A DNA stretch of 5,753 nucleotides, from positions 1-5,753 of the forward strand of contig JACQGT010000153.1 in the NCBI GenBank assembly GCA_016199425.1, written 5' to 3'. A model generated the notes under the pieces. It saw only the letters and a list, made by a program, of their open reading frames with translations, was not told the DNA's origin and searched no databases. The stretch is from Chloroflexota bacterium (GTDB lineage Bacteria; Chloroflexota; Anaerolineae; Caldilineales; Caldilineaceae). The position numbers and the translations under genes were made by a program. The first letter of the stretch is position 1. Each line of letters begins with the position of its first letter. Below are positions 1 to 5,118 of this stretch, in pieces.

Positions 1-170
1 ATACACCGGTTGCCGAGCGCGCCTTCCGCAGCGAGTCGGTCGTGTTCAGCCATCCACATCTGCTGGGAGGTCAGGAGGCCATGCAGGCCATTGTCGATGG
101 CTGCGCCAAGCTGCACGAACACCGCAGTGAGCTGGCCGCGTGGGCCGCCCAAGAGGCGATGGCTGCTTAA
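1..170 (+). CDS. C-terminal end of a DegT/DnrJ/EryC1/StrS-type aminotransferase (partial)
   Basis: This is an open frame from the window edge (first full codon at base 3) to TAA at 168-170, giving 55 residues beginning TPVAERAFRSESVVFSHP. The pattern 'PVAER...S...F.HP.LLG..E.M..IVDG..K...H' matches the end of fold-type I PLP-dependent sugar aminotransferases of the DegT/DnrJ/EryC1/StrS group. In that family the tail typically reads like 'PVAER...E.VW..H..LLG...DM.DIV.AI.K'. The family acts on keto-sugars or keto-inositols. The PLP-binding lysine and the rest of the active site lie outside the window, so substrate and activity cannot be judged. It lies upstream of, and in the same direction as, a sugar transporter operon, which could suggest related amino-sugar or inositol metabolism, but this is inference. 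Assignment is from a short tail only. Confidence 0.62.
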   Translation, partial: TPVAERAFRSESVVFSHPHLLGGQEAMQAIVDGCAKLHEHRSELAAWAAQEAMAA

Positions 171-183
171 GCGCGTGTTTTCC

Positions 184-200
184 AGTCCAGTTCCTGGGCT
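184..200 (+). terminator. Weak stem-loop after the aminotransferase gene
   Basis: AGTCCAG (184-190) and CTGGGCT (194-200) can form a 7-bp stem, including one T·G pair, with a TTC loop. It starts 13 bases after the aminotransferase stop and is followed by GTTTC, a poor T-tract. It could be a weak or partial terminator between that gene and the binding-protein gene. Nothing else in the 77-base gap is recognisable apart from the ribosome binding site, and I see no convincing promoter there, so read-through into the transporter operon is possible. Confidence 0.25.
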
Positions 201-234
201 GTTTCGACATCCAGTATTTCTTATCTGAGCTGTG

Positions 235-241
235 AAAGGAG
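235..241 (+). promoter_or_regulatory. Ribosome binding site of the first binding-protein gene
   Basis: The purine-rich run GAAAGGAGAAGG lies just upstream of ATG 248. Its GGAG core is spaced suitably for initiation, which fixes 248 as the start. The hydrophobic signal peptide begins directly after this codon. Confidence 0.7.
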
Positions 242-247
242 AAGGCT

Positions 248-1576
248 ATGTACAGTCTACGCAGATCGCGACTGGCCGTTCTGTTTGCGATCATAGTTGT
301 GGCGGCCGTGCTGGCGGCGTGTGTTGCGCCAAGGCTGGCACCCGCCGGGGTGAGGCCGCCGGAGGCGGGGGCCCCTGCCGAGAAAAAAGTCAAAGTGGTC
401 TATTGGGCGCACAACTTCGAGCCGCGAGTGACGCTGGATCAGAAGTACATCGCAGAATTCATGGAGCAGAACCCCAACATCGAGGTCGAGTACGAGGTCA
501 TCCCCAGCGACTTTGACGCCAAGTTGCGCACGGCGCTGGCGGCCGGCACCGGCCCCGACCTCTTCGCTCAGTGGAACGGGGACATTGGCACCTTCTATGC
601 GCAGGACGCCATTGTACCGGTCAACGCCGAGGCGCTGGGCTTCGGTTCGCAAAAGGAGCTGATGGACCTGTATGTATCGCCGGACAACACATTGCAGGGC
701 GCCATGTTCGATGGCAAGTTGTACGGCATCCCCAATGAAGTGAGCATCTACGCCTGCTATGTCAACAAGAAACTGTTCGAAGAGGCAGGCTTGGACGCAG
801 ACGCCCACTTCCCGGAGACATGGGAGGAGATGGTGGATGTGGCCACCAAGCTGACCAAGCGCGATGCCGACGACAAGCTGGTGCAACAGGGATTTGACTT
901 TGACTACGGCGCTTCGGTCTGGATGTTCCTGCAATGGGGCGCTATGGTGCGGCAACTGGGTGGCTCTGAGTTGGAGGTGACGACGCCGGAAGCCGAAAAG
1001 GTCATGCAGTACTGGGTGGACTGGAGCAACACGTGGAAGCTCGGTGGGCCGGCCTACTGGACCGGTCAGGTCGATGATTTCAACGCGGGCAGGGTTGCCA
1101 TCAAGTGCGCCATGGGATCTTGGGCAAAACCTCTTGTGGAAGAAGCCGGCATCGACTACACGCTCAAGAAGGTGCCAGTCTGGGAAAACGCCGTCAACAA
1201 GAACCATTTCGACATCTATGCCTACTTCCACATGGTCAATTCCAAATCAGCGCCTGAGGTGCAAGTAGCGGCCTGGAAGTTGGCCTGGTATCTGGATTCG
1301 CACCCCATCGACTATATGGTGAACACCGGTCTGCTCCAGCCGCAAAAGGTGTTGGCCGAGTCGCAGGAGTTCAAGGACATCCTCTACATGGATCTCTTCC
1401 TGGATGAGATGTCGGTCAGCATGTATTCGCCGCGCGTCGAACGCTTCACAGAGATAGCCGACGTCCTGGCGCGCGCACGCGACCGCTCCATCGTGGAAGG
1501 CATGGCGATTCCCGAATCGCTGGCCACTGCCCAGGAGGAAATTGACGCGATCTTGGCCGAGTCTGAGTCCAAGTAA
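248..1576 (+). CDS. Sugar ABC transporter substrate-binding lipoprotein (extracellular solute-binding protein family 1)
   Basis: This 442-residue protein captures a carbohydrate outside the membrane and delivers it to the permeases encoded next. Seen: a signal peptide with basic start (RRSR, residues 5-8), hydrophobic core 9-21 and lipobox LAAC with Cys25 as the probable lipidated residue, then a Pro/Ala/Gly-rich linker to about 45. The mature domain begins with VKVVYWAHN. Typical family 1 (MalE/UgpB-like) signatures follow: ALAAGTGPDLF at 96-106, GKLYGIP at 156-162, then a YVNKKLFEEAG stretch from 171 and PETWEEM. Length fits the family (about 400-450). ATG 248 is preceded by a good ribosome site. 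A perfect hairpin follows the stop, then the two permease genes, the usual CUT1 order. Ligand cannot be predicted; the many Trp and Tyr residues are consistent with sugar stacking. Confidence 0.93.
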   Translation: MYSLRRSRLAVLFAIIVVAAVLAACVAPRLAPAGVRPPEAGAPAEKKVKVVYWAHNFEPRVTLDQKYIAEFMEQNPNIEVEYEVIPSDFDAKLRTALAAGTGPDLFAQWNGDIGTFYAQDAIVPVNAEALGFGSQKELMDLYVSPDNTLQGAMFDGKLYGIPNEVSIYACYVNKKLFEEAGLDADAHFPETWEEMVDVATKLTKRDADDKLVQQGFDFDYGASVWMFLQWGAMVRQLGGSELEVTTPEAEKVMQYWVDWSNTWKLGGPAYWTGQVDDFNAGRVAIKCAMGSWAKPLVEEAGIDYTLKKVPVWENAVNKNHFDIYAYFHMVNSKSAPEVQVAAWKLAWYLDSHPIDYMVNTGLLQPQKVLAESQEFKDILYMDLFLDEMSVSMYSPRVERFTEIADVLARARDRSIVEGMAIPESLATAQEEIDAILAESESK

Positions 1577-1591
1577 AGAGATTCAGCATTC

Positions 1592-1632
1592 GTAAGTTTT
1601 TCGGGGCGGCTTTGCCGCCCCGAAAAACTTAC
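1592..1632 (+). repeat. Perfect 19-bp inverted repeat between binding-protein and permease genes
   Basis: Arm GTAAGTTTTTCGGGGCGGC (1592-1610) is exactly complementary to arm GCCGCCCCGAAAAACTTAC (1614-1632), with a three-base TTT loop. It begins 15 bases after the binding-protein stop and ends 17 bases before the permease start. The T-run is on the 5' side of the GC core and the A-run on the 3' side, so neither strand has the U-tract after the stem that an intrinsic terminator needs. Such hairpins between a binding-protein gene and its permease genes are known to protect the upstream mRNA, as in malE-malF of enterobacteria, and so raise the binding protein relative to membrane components. That role here is inferred. 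It may also terminate partially. Confidence 0.85.
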
Positions 1633-1649
1633 CTGATTGGAGACAGTCT

Positions 1650-2606
1650 GTGGCCGAGAAACAACTCACCGCCAACACACAAGCCTATACAGGCTCCCGG
1701 CCGGCCAGCATGCATAAGACGGGCATGCGCAGCCTCTTCTTCCGGCGCAACCTCTACGGTCTGTTCTTCGTCACACCGGCTATGCTTTTCTTCCTGATCT
1801 TCAATCTCTATCCCATGCTCAATGGCCTGTATCTGAGCTTCACCGAATATACGCTGCTCAAGCCACCCGTGTTCATAGGCATTGCAAACTACACGGGACT
1901 GCTCGACAACAAGGAGTTTTTGAACGGCCTGCAGGTGACGGCCGCCTTTGTGCTCGGCACGACCATTCCCAAGTGGCTGCTGTCCCTGGCCCTGGCCTTG
2001 CTCTTTTTGCGCCCGTTTTGGGGACGCGAGACCTTCAAAGTGCTCTACTTCACGCCTACGCTGCTGTCGGCCGTGGTCATCTCCATGGTGTGGAAGCTCT
2101 TGCTCAACCCCAACGGCCTGGTCAACGCGCTGGTGACGCCCTGGGTCAACCGCTCGGAGATCTTTTGGCTGGCCCACTCGAAATTGACGCCCATGGCGCT
2201 GATGGTGGTGGACAACTGGGCGGGCATCTCCTTCTTCATGGTGATCTGGATCGCCGGCCTCGTGGGCATCCCCAGGGAATTCTACGAAGCAGCCCTGATC
2301 GACGGCGCCGGTCGCTGGCAGAGCTTTTGGCACATCACTCTGCCCCTCTTGCGCCCCACCACGCTCTTCGTCGTGGTCGTGTCGACCATCGGGGCATTGC
2401 AGGCCTTCTCCTTGCAGTTCATCATGACCAGGGGCGGACCCAGCAACGTGACCACTACGGTGGCCCTGATGGTCTATAACTACGGGTTCAACTACTTCAG
2501 GATGGGCGTGGCGGCCACTATGTCCGTCTACATGTTCGTCGTGATCATCATCATTACGATCGTTCAAATTCGCAGCGTCCGCTCAGAAGAGACGAGTTAC
2601 ACCTAG
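1650..2606 (+). CDS. Carbohydrate ABC transporter permease, MalF/UgpA type
   Basis: One of the two inner-membrane subunits of a CUT1 sugar importer, 318 residues. Start is GTG 1650, supported by TTGGAGA ending about seven bases upstream; an in-frame ATG at 1710 (Met21) lacks comparable support but is possible. Six membrane spans are visible at roughly 35-57, 96-120, 131-152, 184-206, 237-258 and 288-308. The cytoplasmic EAA loop that docks on the ATPase is complete: EAA at 213-215, Gly219, Ile229 and LP at 231-232, matching EAA-x3-G-x9-I-x-LP. Arg/Lys residues before the first span and a basic tail suit a cytoplasmic N- and C-terminus. It sits just downstream of the hairpin and 16 bases before the preferred start of the partner permease, so the two are probably co-translated. 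Confidence 0.92.
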   Translation: MAEKQLTANTQAYTGSRPASMHKTGMRSLFFRRNLYGLFFVTPAMLFFLIFNLYPMLNGLYLSFTEYTLLKPPVFIGIANYTGLLDNKEFLNGLQVTAAFVLGTTIPKWLLSLALALLFLRPFWGRETFKVLYFTPTLLSAVVISMVWKLLLNPNGLVNALVTPWVNRSEIFWLAHSKLTPMALMVVDNWAGISFFMVIWIAGLVGIPREFYEAALIDGAGRWQSFWHITLPLLRPTTLFVVVVSTIGALQAFSLQFIMTRGGPSNVTTTVALMVYNYGFNYFRMGVAATMSVYMFVVIIIITIVQIRSVRSEETSYT

Positions 2607-2622
2607 AACATTGGAAAACAGG

Positions 2623-3489
2623 ATGATGACTCCGACTACATCGCGCCACTCTGCGACCCACCTTGTGACGCGTGGCTTGCGCAACGTCTTGTTGTACGCC
2701 GTGGTGATCGTGGGCCTGCTGGTCTTTTGCATTCCTGTCTATTACATGGCGACCACCAGCATCAAGGCCGAAGCGGAAGTGTTCGCCATCCCCGTGCATT
2801 GGATACCGCACGAGTTCAAACCGCAAAACTATCCCGAGGCCTTTGCCGCTGCGCCGTTTGCCCGCTACTTCTATAACAGCACTGTGGTGGCCATCGCCGT
2901 CGTGTTCAGCACACTCTTCTTCAGCGCCCTGGCCGGCTACGGGTTCGCCAAATTTTCCTTCCCTGGCAAGACTCTGTTCTTCCTGTTTGTGTTGAGCACA
3001 CTGATGATCCCGTTTCAGATCCTGCTCATCCCGCTCTACGTGCTGGTCTATCATCTGGGCTGGACGAACAACTACGCCGGGCTGATCATCCCCGGCGCCT
3101 TGACTGCCTTCGGCGTCTTCCTCATGCGCCAGTTCTGCTTGACTCTGCCGGACGAGCTGTTGGACGCTGCGCGCATCGACGGGTGCAGCGAACCGGGTAT
3201 CTTCTGGCGCATCGTGCTGCCGCTCCTGAAACCGCCCCTGGCCTCGCTGGCCATCATCACCTTCTTGGGCAGTTGGAACAATTTTCTCTGGCCGTTGATC
3301 GTGGTCAACAAGGGCAGCCTCTTTACGCTGCCGGTGGGCATGACTGTCTTCACCCAGCCCATGCGCGCCCCCTACTGGACCTATATCATGGCCGTGTCCA
3401 CTGTGTCGACCGTTCCGGTGGTCGTGGTTTTCCTGGCCCTGCAGAAGTATTTCATCCAAGGCGTTGTTCTATCGGGTATGAAAGGATAA
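2623..3489 (+). CDS. Carbohydrate ABC transporter permease, MalG/UgpE type
   Basis: This is the second transmembrane subunit of the CUT1 importer. From ATG 2623 it is 288 residues. The frame also opens at TTG 2611, which adds four residues (292) but has no visible ribosome site. ATG 2623 has TTGGA about eight bases upstream, and ATG 2626 is a further option. The first span is at 22-42, followed by the family-typical region IPVYYMATTSIK. The EAA loop is present in variant form with Asp for Glu: DAA at 181-183, Gly187, Ile197, LP 199-200. Asp is a conservative change and the rest of the motif is intact. The protein ends with VLSGMKG, close to the 'GLT.GAVKG' ending usual in MalG-type permeases. 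It has six predicted spans and normal length. The stop codon lies three bases before the next start, showing tight coupling. Confidence 0.92.
   Translation: MMTPTTSRHSATHLVTRGLRNVLLYAVVIVGLLVFCIPVYYMATTSIKAEAEVFAIPVHWIPHEFKPQNYPEAFAAAPFARYFYNSTVVAIAVVFSTLFFSALAGYGFAKFSFPGKTLFFLFVLSTLMIPFQILLIPLYVLVYHLGWTNNYAGLIIPGALTAFGVFLMRQFCLTLPDELLDAARIDGCSEPGIFWRIVLPLLKPPLASLAIITFLGSWNNFLWPLIVVNKGSLFTLPVGMTVFTQPMRAPYWTYIMAVSTVSTVPVVVVFLALQKYFIQGVVLSGMKG
3480..3486 (+). promoter_or_regulatory. Ribosome binding site embedded in the permease 3' end
   Basis: GAAAGGA sits at the last codons of the MalG-type permease, six bases before ATG 3493. It supports that start for the ceramidase-like gene and translational coupling of the two genes. 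Confidence 0.6.
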
Positions 3490-3492
3490 TCT

Positions 3493-4779
3493 ATGGCTAC
3501 GTTTAATGCCGGCTTTGGCCTCTCCGACATCACACCCAAACTGGGGTGCAAACTGGTGGGATACGGGGGGCGTGATACCGGCGCCATCGCCGTGCATGAC
3601 CGGCTGTCGGCGCGCGCCCTGGTCATGGAAGATGAGAACGGGTGCTGGGCCATCGTCTCCTGCGACCTCTGCTATCTTTTTGCCATAACAGTCGACGAGA
3701 TCCGTCAGGCTGTGCGCCGCCGCCTGGGTTTGGCGGCGGAGCGCATCTTCGTGGCCACCACACACACCCACGCCGGCCCGCACGACCGGCACGCTGACAA
3801 CTGGGAGCGGCCGCTGGCCGAAATCGTGGCAGACGCTGTCGAGGCTGCCTATCGGTCGCGCCGGCCGGCGCGCCTGGGCAGCGGCTATGGCTTTCTCTAC
3901 GGCCATTCCATCAACCGCCGCTGGTTGGACCGCCCGGTCGATCCGGGCATCGCCGTGCTGCGCGTCGACGACGCCGATGGCAACATCCTGGGGCTGTTCA
4001 CCAACTTCGCCTGTCACGCCGTGGTCATGGGCTCCGACAACCTCCAGATCAGCGGCGACTGGCCAGGCTACGCCATCGCGAAACTGGAGAGCACGCTGGG
4101 GCCGAACACGACCTGCCTGTTCACCCAGGGCGGCGCGGCCGACGTCAACCCACTGGTGACCGGCGTGCGCAAGCGGCTGCGCAGCGATCACACCGTCGTA
4201 GCCATCGGCAACGTCAGCGCGTACTACGGCGCGGCGGACGACCCGCAGCGCTGGAACATCGGCGACCGCGGCGGCGGCACATTCGCGGAGGCGGCCGAAC
4301 TGGGCGAGGCCTTTGCCGAAGAGGTGGCCTACATCGCCAGGACGATCACGACGGCGCCGACGTCGCGACCGCTGTGGTCGGAGAGCGTGGTGGTCAACGC
4401 CGCCGCCGACCCCGGCGAGCATCCCCAGCGACCTGCGCCGCCCCTGGCCACCGAGAAGCCCCTCATCGGCGACGAAACCAACATCCCGGCCGAGATCATG
4501 ATGCTGGGCGTGGGCGACATGGCGCTGGTGGGCCAGCCCGGCGAGGTGTTTGGCGAGACCGCGGTCGATCTCAAGATTCGCCTGCGCGCCATGGGCTACC
4601 GGACGCCGGCGCTGGTCAGCTACGCCAACGGCTTTCTGCTCTACCTGCCTGTGCCCGATGCCTTCGGCGAAGGCGGCTATGAGCCAGGGTGGGCGGTCTC
4701 GTTGGGGATCAGCAAACAGTTCCAGCCGCGCGTGTGGCAGGCAATTGAGCCTGTGCTCCAGAGGCGGGCGCAGTCATAG
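3493..4779 (+). CDS. Neutral/alkaline ceramidase N-terminal domain-like metal-dependent hydrolase
   Basis: The 428-residue protein resembles the N-terminal domain of neutral/alkaline ceramidases (Pfam Ceramidase_alk), enzymes that split amide bonds. Landmarks in family order: GFGLSDITP at 8-16; THTHAGP at 90-96; NFACHAV with His175; ISGDWPGYA at 186-194; FTQGGAADVNP at 210-220; PGE at 349-351; SYANGFLLYLP at 376-386. By comparison with the Pseudomonas aeruginosa ceramidase (zinc ligands His97, His204, Glu411, Tyr448), His91, His175, Glu351 and Tyr384 are likely zinc ligands. The ceramidase nucleophile Ser274 (in DVSP) corresponds to Asn219. There is no signal peptide and no C-terminal Ig-like domain, unlike secreted ceramidases of about 650 residues, so it should be cytosolic. 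As last gene of a sugar-uptake operon it may process the imported compound; the substrate is unknown and ceramide is unlikely. Confidence 0.8.
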   Translation: MATFNAGFGLSDITPKLGCKLVGYGGRDTGAIAVHDRLSARALVMEDENGCWAIVSCDLCYLFAITVDEIRQAVRRRLGLAAERIFVATTHTHAGPHDRHADNWERPLAEIVADAVEAAYRSRRPARLGSGYGFLYGHSINRRWLDRPVDPGIAVLRVDDADGNILGLFTNFACHAVVMGSDNLQISGDWPGYAIAKLESTLGPNTTCLFTQGGAADVNPLVTGVRKRLRSDHTVVAIGNVSAYYGAADDPQRWNIGDRGGGTFAEAAELGEAFAEEVAYIARTITTAPTSRPLWSESVVVNAAADPGEHPQRPAPPLATEKPLIGDETNIPAEIMMLGVGDMALVGQPGEVFGETAVDLKIRLRAMGYRTPALVSYANGFLLYLPVPDAFGEGGYEPGWAVSLGISKQFQPRVWQAIEPVLQRRAQS

Positions 4780-4862
4780 ATATCACTTGGATCATCTCCG
4801 GACTGTCCCCGGCGCTAAGCGCACCTCCCCCAATCTAGGATGCGTCCGCGGAAAAAATACGG
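4780..4862 (+). other. Spacer between the first operon and the next promoter
   Basis: No gene or clear terminator is visible. A small palindrome GCGCTAAGCGC (arms GCGC, loop TAA) occurs in this stretch but lacks a T-tract, and CCGCGG lies just before an A-run near 4850. Termination of the first operon may be Rho-dependent or may involve these weak hairpins. Confidence 0.4.
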
Positions 4863-4891
4863 TTGCAGCCCATTGAAAAGTCAAGTATAAT
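4863..4891 (+). promoter_or_regulatory. Sigma-70-type promoter for the second operon
   Basis: The -35 TTGCAG (4863-4868) and a perfect -10 TATAAT (4886-4891) are separated by exactly 17 bases, the optimal spacing. The -35 matches the consensus TTGACA at its first three positions and is weaker in the last three. A transcript would start near 4898, that is, at the edge of the long inverted repeat 4899-4989, and would have a 5' leader of about 220 bases before ATG 5119. The surrounding AT-rich composition contrasts with the GC-rich genes. Confidence 0.65.
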
Positions 4892-4898
4892 CAACTTA

Positions 4899-4989
4899 GT
4901 GATTACCCATAAGTCTGCGCTACCCCTGGTGGAAACGGTTGATTCGTAGGGGGTGGTTCCAGAGAGAAACCCGCGATATGGGTAATCAC
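4899..4989 (+). ncRNA. Candidate structured 5' leader RNA (unclassified, riboswitch-like)
   Basis: GTGATTACCCATA (4899-4911) and TATGGGTAATCAC (4977-4989) are a perfect 13-bp inverted repeat that would close a 91-base domain. Inside, 4914-4919 can pair with 4972-4976 (one bulged U). CTACCCCT (4920-4927) can pair with GGGGGTGG (4949-4956), including G·U pairs. TGGAA (4930-4934), in the loop of that stem, is complementary to TTCCA (4957-4961) directly after its 3' strand, an H-type pseudoknot. The domain starts at the predicted transcript start and precedes a sugar-binding lipoprotein gene. A terminal stem plus a compact pseudoknot resembles riboswitch aptamers, but I match it to no known class. 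Alternatives are a paired protein-binding site or a small non-autonomous inverted-repeat element. Confidence 0.45.
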
Positions 4990-5049
4990 CAATCAATTCA
5001 GGCTTGACAGGACACTCGATTATCCCCCGTTCCATCCGTTAGAGATCAC

Positions 5050-5065
5050 CGGTTTCTCAAAACCG
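5050..5065 (+). promoter_or_regulatory. Small leader hairpin / possible operator
   Basis: CGGTTT (5050-5055) and AAACCG (5060-5065) form a 6-bp hairpin with a CTCA loop, 53 bases before the start codon of the second binding protein. The sequences ACCGGTTTC and AAAACCGTTTCG also resemble LacI-family operator half-sites, common upstream of sugar operons. It could be either a DNA operator or part of the leader RNA's expression platform. No T-tract follows, so it is not an intrinsic terminator. Confidence 0.35.
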
Positions 5066-5105
5066 TTTCGATCTGTTGCAGTTCGTTTTCTGGTTCGTAT
5101 TCCTT

Positions 5106-5113
5106 AAAGGAGG
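5106..5113 (+). promoter_or_regulatory. Strong Shine-Dalgarno sequence
   Basis: AAAGGAGG is nearly full anti-16S complementarity, five bases before ATG 5119, and fixes that start. TTCC at 5100-5103 could pair with GGAA at 5112-5115 across the site, a possible weak occluding hairpin. Confidence 0.8.
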
Positions 5114-5118
5114 AAGAA

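Noticed and set aside
257..1231. Long minus-strand open frame (324 codons) opposite the first binding-protein gene
   Set aside because: It lies wholly inside a gene with a clear signal peptide and family motifs. Its translation is His/Arg/Val-rich with no recognisable domain, the usual antisense shadow in GC-rich DNA. The same applies to the long minus-strand frames at 1629-2567, 2554-3459 and 3469-4422.
4857..4885. Possible minus-strand promoter (TTGACT with a CGTATT-like -10 at 17 bases)
   Set aside because: The -10 is poor (three of six) and no minus-strand gene follows; it would transcribe antisense into the ceramidase-like gene.
4899..4989. tRNA or self-cleaving ribozyme (hammerhead, twister) in the leader
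   Set aside because: No CCA-type acceptor, anticodon arm or T-arm layout is present. There is no CTGATGA core for hammerhead, and the twister conserved loops are absent.
5004..5009. Perfect -35-like TTGACA
   Set aside because: No -10-like hexamer occurs 16-18 bases downstream, where the sequence is C-rich (CCCCCG). GATTAT begins only eight bases after it, too close.
4835..5035. Minus-strand 66-codon open frame across the intergenic region
   Set aside because: It covers the promoter and both arms of the inverted repeat, has no ribosome site or family resemblance, and is better explained by the non-coding structure.
5081..5098. Direct repeat GTTCGT spaced 12 bases apart before the second binding-protein gene
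   Set aside because: Only six bases are exact (about nine of twelve over the longer unit), too short to separate from chance in a T-rich stretch.
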